Source: Microbispora sp. H11081 (GTDB lineage: Bacteria; Actinomycetota; Actinomycetes; Streptosporangiales; Streptosporangiaceae). Taken from it: a DNA stretch of 64,000 bases. A model generated the notes under the pieces. The model was given only the letters and a program-made list of their open reading frames with translations. It had not been told where the DNA came from and searched no databases. Position numbers and translations under genes: made by a program. Shown one piece after another: positions 7,646-15,131 of this stretch (position 1 is the stretch's first letter; every line of letters begins with the position of its first letter). Location of the stretch: NCBI RefSeq assembly GCF_012999535.1, contig NZ_JABBWV010000003.1, positions 394,439 to 458,438 on the forward strand. The letters run 5' to 3'.

Positions 7646-7968
7646 CTCCGGCTGCGGAGGAGGCGGTGCGCAGGGCCGCCGCGGGGGAGCCGGTGCTGTC
7701 TCCCGAGGTGACCCGCGGCCTGATCGCCCACGTGACCGGGGGCGGAGCCACCCGCGCCCAGCAGGCGCGCGACCGGCTCTCGGTGCTGTCGGACCGGGAG
7801 CGCGAGGTGGCGTACGCCGTCGCGGACGGGTTGTCCAACGCGGAGATAGCCCAGCGGCTGTACATGTCGGTGGGCGCGGTCAAGGCGCACGTGTCCAGCG
7901 CGCTCGCCAGGCTCGGCCTGCTCAACCGGATCCAGCTCGCCCTGCTGGCGCACGACGCGCGGCACTGA
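7636..7968 (+). pseudogene. C-terminal remnant of a NarL/LuxR-family response regulator
   Basis: The frame opens right after a stop at 7633-7635 and runs into EEAVRRAAAGEPVLSPEVTRGLIAHV, the end of a receiver domain plus linker. It then reads LSDREREVAYAVADGLSNAEIAQRLYMSVGAVKAHVSSALARLGLLNRIQLALLAHD, a complete LuxR-type helix-turn-helix. The phospho-acceptor receiver domain, about 120 residues, is absent. A GTG at 7666 could make a 100-residue HTH-only protein, but it has no normal upstream region. The 3' end overlaps the convergent Mut7-C gene by 47 bp. The abrupt loss of the N-terminal half marks a deletion junction near 7640. Confidence 0.75.
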
Positions 7969-8677
7969 CCGCGCGGCGGGCGCGCTCGACGACGGCCGCC
8001 AGGCTGCCGCCGTGCGCGCCGTGCCAGTAGACCCGGCCGCAGGCGAGGCAGCGGGCGAACTCGTCGTAGCTGCGCCGGGTGCCGGGTTCCAGCGCGTCCT
8101 CCACCTCGGCCTTGCCGACCGGGGCGAGCCGTCCGTTGCAGGCCGGGCACCGGGTCCACGGGGCCAGCGGCGGCCGGAAGCGGTCGAGCACGTCGAGCAT
8201 CTGGTCGTCCGGCCTTGCCCCGCGCACGTACGCGCCGAGCCGCAGCGACCGGCGGCGCAGGATGCCCCGGTCCTGCGTGAGCAGCACCCGGCCCTCGGCG
8301 TTGGCCTGCTCGATCAGCGCGTCGTCGTCCCTGTCGTTGTGATAGGCGGTGTCGAGGCCGACGAGGCGCAGCCGCCGGGCGAGCGTGCCCAGGTGGACGT
8401 CCAGGAGGAACGCCGGGCGCGCCACCCGCTGAGGGCGGCGCACCGGCGGCACCTCCACCACCTCGTCCGGCCCCGGCCGGTACGAGGGGCCGACCGGGCG
8501 GCCTCCCGCCAGGAGGCCGCCGACCTCCGTCAGCGGAACACCGGCCGACTCGATCACGTGGCCGAGCGAGGACGTCCCGTCGTACGGCAGGAGCACCTCG
8601 GGCCGCCGGTCGCGCGGCGCGAGGAAGATCCACAGCTCGGGTGAGAAGCGCGCGTACACCCGCATGCCCTCCAGCAT
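7922..8677 (-). CDS. Mut7-C RNase-domain protein with N-terminal ubiquitin-like domain
   Basis: A 251-residue protein with two parts. Residues 1-85 are a ubiquitin-like beta-grasp region (MRVYARFSPELWIFL through PDEVVEVPPVRRP). Residues 90-235 are a Mut7-C domain: FLLDVHLGTLARRLRLVGLDTAYHNDRDDDALIEQANAEGRVLLTQDRGIL has the conserved Asp residues of this PIN-like nuclease fold. A zinc ribbon follows, with Cys pairs RCPACNGRL and RCLACGRVYWHG. The family is proposed to act on RNA; no activity is proven here. Two starts are possible, 8677 and 8665; neither has a well-spaced ribosome site. The 3' end overlaps the decayed response regulator. Confidence 0.82.
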   Translation of the reverse strand: MLEGMRVYARFSPELWIFLAPRDRRPEVLLPYDGTSSLGHVIESAGVPLTEVGGLLAGGRPVGPSYRPGPDEVVEVPPVRRPQRVARPAFLLDVHLGTLARRLRLVGLDTAYHNDRDDDALIEQANAEGRVLLTQDRGILRRRSLRLGAYVRGARPDDQMLDVLDRFRPPLAPWTRCPACNGRLAPVGKAEVEDALEPGTRRSYDEFARCLACGRVYWHGAHGGSLAAVVERARRAVSAARRAPAGRAGSG

Positions 8678-8710
8678 GCCCCCGCGCCGGCTCGGCGGGG
8701 ACGACTGGTC

Positions 8711-10168
8711 TCAGGGGCGGAACCAGTGCTGGGGGCGGGGGTCGGTGTTCTGCCAGATGTGCTTGATCTCGCGGTACTCGTTCAGGCCGGTCGGGCCGAG
8801 CTCCCGGCCCACGCCGGACTGCTTGAACCCGCCCCACTCCGCCTGCGGCACATAGGGGTGGTAGTCGTTGATCCACACGGTGCCGTGCCGCAGCCGGGCG
8901 GCCACCCGCTGCGCCCTGCCCGCGTCCGTCGTCCAGACCGCCCCCGCGAGGCCGTAGTCGGTGTCGTTGCCCAGCGCGACGGCCTCGTCCTCGCCGGAGA
9001 ACCGCTCCACCGTCAGCACCGGGCCGAACGACTCCTCGCGGACCACCCGCATGCCGCGGTGGCACTCGTCCAGCACGGTCGGCCGGTAGAAGTAGCCCTT
9101 CCCTTCCACCCGCCGGCCGCCGCAGCGGAGCTTGGCACCCTCCGCGACGCCCGCCTCGACGTACGCCTCGACCTTGGCCAGGTGCCCGGCCGAGACGAGC
9201 GGCCCGGTCTCGGCCTCCGGGTCGAACGGCCCGCCCAGCCTGATGCGCTCGGCCCGCCGTACGACCTCGTCCACGAACGCGTCGTGGACGGAGTCCTCCA
9301 CCAGCAGCCGGGCCCCGGCCGAGCAGACCTGTCCGGAGTGCAGGAAGACGGCCGTCAGCGCGAAGTCCACGGCGGTGTCGAAGTCGGCGTCGGCGAACAC
9401 GATGTTGGGGTTCTTGCCGCCCAGCTCCAGCGCGACGCGCTTGACCGTGCGCGCGGCGGTCGCCATGATCCACCGCCCGGTCGACAGCCCGCCGGTGAAC
9501 GACACCAGGTCGACGTCGGGGTGCTCGGCCAGCGGCGCCCCGGCCTCCGCGCCCGCCCCGAGCACGAGGTTGCCGACGCCCGGCGGCAGCCCCGCCTCCT
9601 CCAGCAGCCGCATCAGCAGGATCGCCGTCGACGGGGTCAGCTCGCTCGGCTTGAGCACGAAGGTGTTCCCCGCCGCCAGCGCGGGGGCGACCTTCCAGGA
9701 GGTCTGCAGCAGCGGGTAGTTCCACGGCGTGATCAGCCCGCAGACGCCGACCGGCTCGTACACCACCCGGCTCACCGCGTCGGCGCGGCCGGTGTCGATC
9801 ACCCGCCCGGCGTCGGTCCCGGCGATGCCGCCGAAGTAGCGGAAGCTCGCGACCACGTCGTCGACGTCGTACTCGCTCTCCACCAGGCGCTTGCCGGTGT
9901 CGAGCGACTCCGCCCGCGCGATCTCGGCCTTGTCCCGCTCCAGCAGGCCGGCCACCCGCAGCAGCAGCGCGCCGCGCTCGCGCTCCGGCGTACGCGGCCA
10001 CGGGCCCTCGTCGAAGGCCCGGCGGGCCGCGGCGATCGCCGCCTCCGTGTCGGCGCGGGTGGCCTCCGCGACGGTGGCCACGTGCTCCTCGTCGGCCGGG
10101 CAGCGGATCTCCCGGCGGCCGCCCTCGGCGGCGTCGCGCCACTGCCCGCCGATGTACAGGTCCTTCAT
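8711..10168 (-). CDS. betB: Betaine-aldehyde dehydrogenase
   Basis: A 485-residue aldehyde dehydrogenase of normal length. It carries the NAD-binding block ITPWNYPLLQTSWKVAPALAAGN, KPSELTP, VSFTGG, the catalytic Glu motif ALELGGKNPNIVF and the nucleophile region HSGQVCSAGARL (Cys near residue 286). The C-terminal NDYHPYVPQAEWGGFKQSGVGRELG resembles betaine-aldehyde dehydrogenases. It oxidises betaine aldehyde to glycine betaine with NAD(P)+ in the cytoplasm. The start lies 1 bp after the betA stop, so the two form a coupled betA-betB operon. That partner, and the IclR regulator divergent from it, support the choline assignment. Confidence 0.9.
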   Translation of the reverse strand: MKDLYIGGQWRDAAEGGRREIRCPADEEHVATVAEATRADTEAAIAAARRAFDEGPWPRTPERERGALLLRVAGLLERDKAEIARAESLDTGKRLVESEYDVDDVVASFRYFGGIAGTDAGRVIDTGRADAVSRVVYEPVGVCGLITPWNYPLLQTSWKVAPALAAGNTFVLKPSELTPSTAILLMRLLEEAGLPPGVGNLVLGAGAEAGAPLAEHPDVDLVSFTGGLSTGRWIMATAARTVKRVALELGGKNPNIVFADADFDTAVDFALTAVFLHSGQVCSAGARLLVEDSVHDAFVDEVVRRAERIRLGGPFDPEAETGPLVSAGHLAKVEAYVEAGVAEGAKLRCGGRRVEGKGYFYRPTVLDECHRGMRVVREESFGPVLTVERFSGEDEAVALGNDTDYGLAGAVWTTDAGRAQRVAARLRHGTVWINDYHPYVPQAEWGGFKQSGVGRELGPTGLNEYREIKHIWQNTDPRPQHWFRP

Positions 10169-10169
10169 G

Positions 10170-11804
10170 TCAGGCGTCCTTCCGGTGCCGGTAGAACTCC
10201 ACCGGCTCGGGGGCCAGGGGCGTGTTCCCGAGGATCAGGTCGGCCGCCTTCTCGGCGACCATCATCACCGGGGCGTAGATGTTGCCGTTCGTGACGTACG
10301 GCATGACCGAGGCGTCCACGACGCGCAGGCCCTCAAGGCCGTGCACGCGCATGGTCAGCGGGTCGACCACGGACATCTCGTCCACGCCCATCTTGGCCGT
10401 GCAGGAGGGGTGCAGCGCGGTCTCGCCGTCCCTGGCCACCCAGTCGAGGATCTGCTCGTCGGTCTCGACCTCCAGGCCGGGGGACAGCTCCCCGCCGTTG
10501 TACGCGTCCAGGGCCGGCTGGTTGAGGATGCCGCGGGCCACGCGTACGGCCTCGACCCATTCGCGGCGGTCCTGCTCGGTGGACAGGTAGTTGAACCGCA
10601 GCGCGGGCTTCACCCGGGGGTCGGCGCTCTTGATCTTCACCGAGCCGCGTGCGTCGGAGTACATCGGCCCGATGTGCACCTGGTAGCCGTGCCCGCCGGC
10701 CGGGGCGGAGCCGTCGTACCGCACGGCGACGGGCAGGAAGTGGAACATCAGGTTGGGGTAGTCGACGTCCTCGTTGCCGCGGACGAAGCCGCCGGCCTCG
10801 AAGTGGTTGGTCGCGCCGGGGCCCTTGCGCAGGAACAGCCACTGTGCGCCGACCATCGGCCGGTTGCGCCACTTCATCGCGGGCTGCATCGAGACCGGCT
10901 GCTTGCAGGCGTACTGGATGTAGACCTCCAGGTGGTCCTGGAGGTTCTCGCCGACGCCGGGCAGGTCGTGGACCACGTCGACGCCGTGCGCCTTCAGGTG
11001 GTCGGCCTCGCCGACGCCGGACAGCTGCAGGAGCTGCGGGGAGTTGATCGCGCCGCCGCAGAGGACGACCTCCCCGGCCCGCACCCGCTTGCCGTCGAAC
11101 TCGACACCGACCGCGCGCTTGCCCTCGAACAGGATCTTCGTGACGAACGCCCCGGTCTTCACCGTGAGGTTCGGCCGGTTCATCACCGGGTGGAGGTACG
11201 CCCTGGCGGCCGACAGGCGGCGTCCGCGGCGCAGGTTGCGGTCGAACGGCGCGAAGCCCTCCTGGCGGTAGCCGTTCACGTCGTCGGTCAGCGGGTAGCC
11301 CGCCTGCTGCACCGCCTCGAAGAACGCCTTGAACAGGGGGTTCCTGGCCGGTCCCCGCTCCAGCACCAGCGGCCCGTCGTGACCGCGCATGGGGTCGGCG
11401 TCGTCGGCCGCCAGGCAGTTCTCCATGCGCTTGAAGTACGGCAGGCAGTGCGCGAAGTCCCAGGTCTCCATGCCGGGATCGGCGCCCCAGCGCTCGTAGT
11501 CCAGCGGGTTGCCGCGCTGGAAGATCATGCCGTTGATGCTGCTCGACCCGCCGAGCACCTTCCCCCGGGCGTGGTAGATGCGCCTGCCGTGCATGTGCGG
11601 CTCGGGCTCGGACTCGTACTTCCAGTCGTAGAACCGGCTGCCGATGGGGAACATCAGCGCGGCGGGCATGTGGATGAACACGTCCCACAGGTAGTCGGGA
11701 CGGCCCGCCTCCAGCACGAGGACGCGGTTGGAGGGGTCGGCCGACAGCCGGTTCGCTAGCGCGCTCCCCGCTGATCCACCGCCGACGATGACAAAGTCAT
11801 ACAT
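10170..11804 (-). CDS. betA: Choline dehydrogenase/oxidase (GMC oxidoreductase)
   Basis: A 544-residue GMC flavoprotein. The N-terminal FAD dinucleotide fold reads [20 protein letters not shown] with VLVLEAG. The GMC signatures are [19 protein letters not shown] and [17 protein letters not shown]. The C-terminal catalytic region holds [12 protein letters not shown] and [22 protein letters not shown]. It oxidises choline to betaine aldehyde, which BetB completes. The start at 11804 faces the IclR gene across only 29 bp that contain palindromic sites. Related GMC enzymes act on other alcohols, but adjacency to betB makes choline most likely. BetA proteins usually associate with the membrane or respiratory chain; no membrane segment is visible. 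Confidence 0.9.
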   Translation of the reverse strand: MYDFVIVGGGSAGSALANRLSADPSNRVLVLEAGRPDYLWDVFIHMPAALMFPIGSRFYDWKYESEPEPHMHGRRIYHARGKVLGGSSSINGMIFQRGNPLDYERWGADPGMETWDFAHCLPYFKRMENCLAADDADPMRGHDGPLVLERGPARNPLFKAFFEAVQQAGYPLTDDVNGYRQEGFAPFDRNLRRGRRLSAARAYLHPVMNRPNLTVKTGAFVTKILFEGKRAVGVEFDGKRVRAGEVVLCGGAINSPQLLQLSGVGEADHLKAHGVDVVHDLPGVGENLQDHLEVYIQYACKQPVSMQPAMKWRNRPMVGAQWLFLRKGPGATNHFEAGGFVRGNEDVDYPNLMFHFLPVAVRYDGSAPAGGHGYQVHIGPMYSDARGSVKIKSADPRVKPALRFNYLSTEQDRREWVEAVRVARGILNQPALDAYNGGELSPGLEVETDEQILDWVARDGETALHPSCTAKMGVDEMSVVDPLTMRVHGLEGLRVVDASVMPYVTNGNIYAPVMMVAEKAADLILGNTPLAPEPVEFYRHRKDA

Positions 11805-11827
11805 GTCCGCCTCCCGGGCAGGATGAT

Positions 11828-11862
11828 ATTGATATGCGCAATAGAGTGCAGCATTCGCAACG
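11828..11862. promoter_or_regulatory. IclR operator region between betA and iclR (two related sites)
   Basis: Site 1 at 11828-11842 is ATTGATATGCGCAAT, an ATTG-N7-CAAT dyad that overlaps the iclR start codon. Site 2 at about 11852-11862 contains ATTCGCAACG. Both share the core AT-N-CGCAA with a site upstream of the Rieske gene at 14258-14276. Placement between the divergent regulator and target fits IclR control of both. Confidence 0.55.
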
Positions 11863-12676
11863 TCATGGGTCGGACCCCGCGCCCGCGGAGACCGAGGAGG
11901 CCACCGCGCGGTCCGAGGGGAGCGGCGGCGTCCAGTCGGTGGACCGTGCCGTGACGATCCTGGAGATCCTCTCCCAGCGGGGCGAGGCCGGCGTGAGCGA
12001 GGTCGCCGCGCAGATCGGCGTCCACAAGTCCACCGCGTTCCGGCTGCTGGGCGCGCTGGAGGCCCGCGGGCTGGCGGAGCAGGCGGAGGACCGCGGCAAG
12101 TATCGCCTCGGCTTCGGCGTCGTCAGGCTCGCCGCCGGGGTGGCCGCGCGGCTCGACCTCGTCCAGCAGAGCCGGCCGGTGTGCCGGCGGCTCGCCGAGG
12201 AGATCGGCGAGACCGTCAACATCGCCGTCGCGCGGTCCCACTACGCCATCAACCTCGACCAGGTGCGCGGGCCCGCGGCCGTTACCGCGCACAACTGGGT
12301 CGGCCAGCCGACCCCCCTGCACGCCACGTCGAGCGGCAAGATCCTGCTCGCCCACCTCGACGAGCGGCAGCGCGAGCGGCTCCTCACCGCGTCGGGGCTG
12401 GAACGCTACACCCCCGCGACGGTGACCGACGCCGCCGAGTTGCGCCTGCAGCTCGGCGAGGCGGTGCGGCGGGGCTACGCGGTCACCGTGGAGGAGTACG
12501 AGATCGGGCTGAACGCCATCGCCGCGCCCATCCGCTCCCACGAGGGCGAGGTGGTGGCCGCGGTCAGCGCATCCGGCCCGGCCTACCGGTTCAGCGAGGA
12601 GCGCATGCGCGAGATCGCGCCCGTGCTGGTGGCGGGCGCCGGCGACATCAGTCACCGTCTCGGCCACGCGGGATGA
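11834..12676 (+). CDS. IclR family transcriptional regulator, probable regulator of the choline genes
   Basis: A 280-residue IclR protein. After a 30-residue polar N-terminus, the winged helix reads [51 protein letters not shown]. The effector domain contains [37 protein letters not shown] and the C-terminal [39 protein letters not shown]. All are typical of the family, whose effectors are small organic molecules. It is divergent from betA with 29 bp between and ends 24 bp from the convergent ferredoxin reductase. AGGA lies 11 bases before the ATG, which itself overlaps a candidate operator, suggesting autorepression. Confidence 0.9.
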   Translation: MRNRVQHSQRHGSDPAPAETEEATARSEGSGGVQSVDRAVTILEILSQRGEAGVSEVAAQIGVHKSTAFRLLGALEARGLAEQAEDRGKYRLGFGVVRLAAGVAARLDLVQQSRPVCRRLAEEIGETVNIAVARSHYAINLDQVRGPAAVTAHNWVGQPTPLHATSSGKILLAHLDERQRERLLTASGLERYTPATVTDAAELRLQLGEAVRRGYAVTVEEYEIGLNAIAAPIRSHEGEVVAAVSASGPAYRFSEERMREIAPVLVAGAGDISHRLGHAG

Positions 12677-12700
12677 CCGGGCCCCTGGACGCGCGGGCGC

Positions 12701-13867
12701 TCATCGCGCGCCGGCGGGCTCGTTCAGGCGGCGGCGCCACCGGGTGAACGAGCGCGGCTGTTCGACGCCGAGCACCGCCACCGTGCGGCCCTCCCTGCGG
12801 TAGACGGCCAGGAACCGGCGGGACGCGAGGTCGCCCTCCTCCACGCTCACCTCGTCTCCCGGCAGCGTGTGCCCGGCGAACTGCACGCGCAGGCCGTACT
12901 GGTCCGACCACAGGTAGGGCGGCGCGAGGGTGTCGGGCACGGCGGCGCCGCCGGACAGCAGCGTCTGCACGGCGGTCGCGGGACGCCGCGCCGCGCCGGT
13001 CCAGTGCTCCACCCGCAGGTGGGCGCCGAGGGCGGGGTCGAACCAGGCGGCGCAGTCGCCGACCGCGACGACTCCCGGCACGCTCGTCGCGCCGCCGGTG
13101 TCGCAGACGACGCCGTCGCCGACCAGCACCCCGCTGCCGTCGAGCCAGTCGACCACCGGCCGCGCGCCGATGCCGGCGAGCACCACGTCGGCGTCCAGGC
13201 GGCGTCCGTCCTCGAGGAGCACGCCGTCGACGCGGCCCTCGCCCGTCAGGCCTCGTACGGCGGCGCCGCAGATCAGGCGCACTCCGTGGTCCTCGTGCAG
13301 CCCGGAGAGCGCGGTGCCCATCTCGGGGCCGAGCGCGCGGGCGAACGGCGCGGGCGCCGCCTCGACGATCGTCACGTCGAGCCCGAGGGCGCGGGCGACG
13401 CAGGCGACCTCGGCGCCGATGAAGCCCGCCCCGATCACCACGAGCCGCCGCGCGCCGTCGAGATCGGCCCGCAGGGCCGCCGCGTCCTCGATCGTGCGCA
13501 GCGTGTGGACCCCGGCGAGACCGTCCCCGAGGGTGCGGGCGACCGCGCCGGTGGCGATCACCACGCCGCCGGCCTCGACCGCGGAGCCGTCGGCGAGCGC
13601 GATCCGCAGCGACCGGCCCTGTTCCAGCCCGGTGGCGGCCACGCCCAGACGCCACTCGGCGTCGAGGTCCTCGCCTTCGCCCTCCAGGGCGAGGTCGGCC
13701 GTCGTCATCTGCCCCGCGAGGAACTCCTTCGACAGCGGGGGCCGGTCGTAGGGTCGGTGGGGTTCGGCCCCGACGATCGTCAGGCGCCCGCCGAAACCCT
13801 GGGCGCGCAGCGCGCGGGCCGCCGACAGCCCGGCGAGCGACGCGCCGACGACGGCGACGGAGTCCAC
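12701..13867 (-). CDS. FAD-dependent ferredoxin reductase (partner of Rieske ferredoxin)
   Basis: A 388-residue reductase of the BphA4/rubredoxin-reductase type. The FAD site is VAVVGASLAGLSAARALRAQGF, followed by RPYDRPPLSKEFL. The NAD site is RRLVVIGAGFIGAEVACVARALGLDVTIVE, and the second FAD block is VVAVGDCAAWFDP with HWTGA downstream. The C-terminal reductase domain ends RSFTRWRRRL. It takes electrons from NADH and passes them to a small Fe-S ferredoxin. The GTG at 13867 has AGGACGGGG ahead and lies 11 bp after the Rieske stop. No oxygenase subunit is present in the window, so the terminal acceptor must be elsewhere. Confidence 0.9.
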   Translation of the reverse strand: MDSVAVVGASLAGLSAARALRAQGFGGRLTIVGAEPHRPYDRPPLSKEFLAGQMTTADLALEGEGEDLDAEWRLGVAATGLEQGRSLRIALADGSAVEAGGVVIATGAVARTLGDGLAGVHTLRTIEDAAALRADLDGARRLVVIGAGFIGAEVACVARALGLDVTIVEAAPAPFARALGPEMGTALSGLHEDHGVRLICGAAVRGLTGEGRVDGVLLEDGRRLDADVVLAGIGARPVVDWLDGSGVLVGDGVVCDTGGATSVPGVVAVGDCAAWFDPALGAHLRVEHWTGAARRPATAVQTLLSGGAAVPDTLAPPYLWSDQYGLRVQFAGHTLPGDEVSVEEGDLASRRFLAVYRREGRTVAVLGVEQPRSFTRWRRRLNEPAGAR

Positions 13868-13878
13868 GGCGCCCCGTC

Positions 13879-14226
13879 CTAGGCCGACGTGGTGCGGACG
13901 CCGGGCGGGAGGTTGGGCGGCAGGTCCGACGGCACGACGTAGACGGTCTCGTCCTGGACCACCACCTGGTGGGTGCGCACCGGCAGCTTCGCGGGAGGAG
14001 CGTCCACCCGGCCCGTGCGCAGGTCGAAGCGCGACGCGTGCAGGGGGCACTCCACCTCGCACCCTTCCAGCCACCCGTCCGCGAGCGAGGCGTCCTGGTG
14101 TGTGCAGGTGTCGTCCACCGCGTACAGTTCACCGTCTTCGGTGTGGAAGACGGCGATCGGGGGATCTGTCTCGATTCGAAGGGCCTCGCCCCTGGGCAGG
14201 GCGGCGAGGGGGCACGCAGGAATCAT
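13879..14226 (-). CDS. Rieske [2Fe-2S] ferredoxin
   Basis: A 115-residue protein consisting of one Rieske domain. The cluster ligands are clear: CTHQDASL (C-x-H) and CPLHASRF (C-x-x-H), 19 residues apart. This is the small ferredoxin of ring-hydroxylating or betaine-type oxygenase systems, carrying electrons from the reductase encoded immediately downstream. No strong ribosome site precedes the ATG at 14226. About 32-50 bp upstream sits a site very like the IclR operators of the bet genes, so it may be co-regulated with choline oxidation. Glycine-betaine demethylation would fit that context, but the oxygenase is missing here, so this is only inference. Confidence 0.9.
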   Translation of the reverse strand: MIPACPLAALPRGEALRIETDPPIAVFHTEDGELYAVDDTCTHQDASLADGWLEGCEVECPLHASRFDLRTGRVDAPPAKLPVRTHQVVVQDETVYVVPSDLPPNLPPGVRTTSA

Positions 14227-14257
14227 GCGGAGGTCCCGGTTTCGTAAGGTGGAACAG

Positions 14258-14276
14258 GCAGCGCTATACGCAACAG
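14258..14276. promoter_or_regulatory. Candidate IclR site upstream of the Rieske/reductase operon
   Basis: TATACGCAACAG here matches TATGCGCAATAG at the betA-iclR site in 10 of 12 positions, in the same orientation. It lies 32-50 bp upstream of the Rieske start. Shared operators would join the two units into one regulon. Confidence 0.5.
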
Positions 14277-14343
14277 CGTGGGCGGAGATCGTACCAAAGT
14301 CAAGGGGTGGCGCGCCTGGCCAGGTGTAGGGCCCGCATGACGA

Positions 14344-14394
14344 CGTACGGCCCCGCTGCCGGTCGCGGGAGGCGACGGGCGGCGGGGCCGTACG
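14344..14394 (-). terminator. Terminator hairpin downstream of the SPW-repeat gene
   Basis: Perfect 13-bp arms CGTACGGCCCCGC (14344-14356) and GCGGGGCCGTACG (14382-14394) enclose a 25-nt loop. It begins 20 bp after the SPW stop. No T-run follows, which is usual in high-GC actinobacteria. Confidence 0.7.
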
Positions 14395-14413
14395 CGGTGC
14401 CGGGGAAGGCGGG

Positions 14414-14758
14414 TCAGGCGGTGACGGTCGTGCGGCCGCGCACCTGCAGGACGACGAGCAGGCCGACGATGACGGTGACGGCGCCGGTGATCCAGGCGGT
14501 CCACGCCGAGGCGGAGTCGCCGTCGAAGCCGAACGCCCAGGGGGCGACGAACAGCAGGGCGCCGAACGCGGCGGTCACCCAGGAGCCGGCGCCGCCGGCG
14601 CCCAGGACGGACCAGAGGGCGGAGACGACGAGCAGTGCGCCGAGGATGAGCAGCGGCTGCGCGGCCGCCTGGGCGTCGGCCCAGAAGAACGGCGCGAGGA
14701 CCGCGACCAGGCCGGCGACGAGGGCGACGATGTCGGAGAGCGATCTCGTGAGATCCAT
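14414..14758 (-). CDS. SPW repeat membrane protein
   Basis: A 114-residue integral membrane protein with about four hydrophobic segments. It has the SPW-family motif near the middle: SWVTAAFGALLFVAPWAFGF, preceded by a first copy in degenerate form (DIVALVAGLVAVLAPFF). SPW proteins are small four-helix membrane proteins of unknown function found in actinobacteria and proteobacteria. The ATG at 14758 begins a monocistronic unit that ends before a strong hairpin. Direction is the same as the Rieske operon, but the hairpin separates them. Confidence 0.8.
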   Translation of the reverse strand: MDLTRSLSDIVALVAGLVAVLAPFFWADAQAAAQPLLILGALLVVSALWSVLGAGGAGSWVTAAFGALLFVAPWAFGFDGDSASAWTAWITGAVTVIVGLLVVLQVRGRTTVTA

Positions 14759-14877
14759 CCGTGCCTCCGTACGGGGGAGAGGTGACCTATGAACCGACGG
14801 TGTGCCTGATTGACCGCCCGGTCAACATTCCTCTCAGTCAGGATTACCTAACCCAGCGTCACCCTCCCCCAACCCGC

Positions 14878-15131
14878 GTGATCTTGTAGTTTGTCGCACG
14901 CGGGGCCCCTGAGCTGGTACGGAACCCTCCGTGATCTTGCAGTTGTCGGCCGCATATCCCTTCCGAGCTGGGAAAACGGAATTCGTGATCTTGCACCGGC
15001 GGGCGAACCGCCAAGTGCAAGATCACGAATCGGGTTTCCGCTGGTCAGGCTTCCACGTCGCCGATCACTGCATGATCACGACAGGGAAAAGCCCAGGTGG
15101 CGGCCTTCTGTGCGACTAACTACAAGATCAC
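14878..15131. repeat. 254-bp inverted-repeat element with internal hairpin (REP- or MITE-like)
   Basis: The outer ends are 22-bp inverted repeats matching at 21 positions (14878-14899 and 15110-15131), each beginning GTGATCTTGTAGTT. Inside is a perfect 16-bp inverted repeat, ATTCGTGATCTTGCAC at 14981-14996 against 15015-15030, with a smaller GGCGG/CCGCC stem in its loop. The core GTGATCTTG occurs five times: at 14878, 14931 and 14985 on the plus strand, and ending at 15026 and 15131 on the minus strand. No coding frame is credible. The right end supplies the stop codon of the M14 peptidase gene. A dispersed repeat or miniature element is likely; a target duplication was not evident. Confidence 0.75.

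Noticed and set aside
8711-14226. A complete choline-to-glycine catabolic pathway
   Set aside because: betA, betB and an electron-transfer pair are present, but no Rieske oxygenase, dimethylglycine or sarcosine oxidase gene is in the window.
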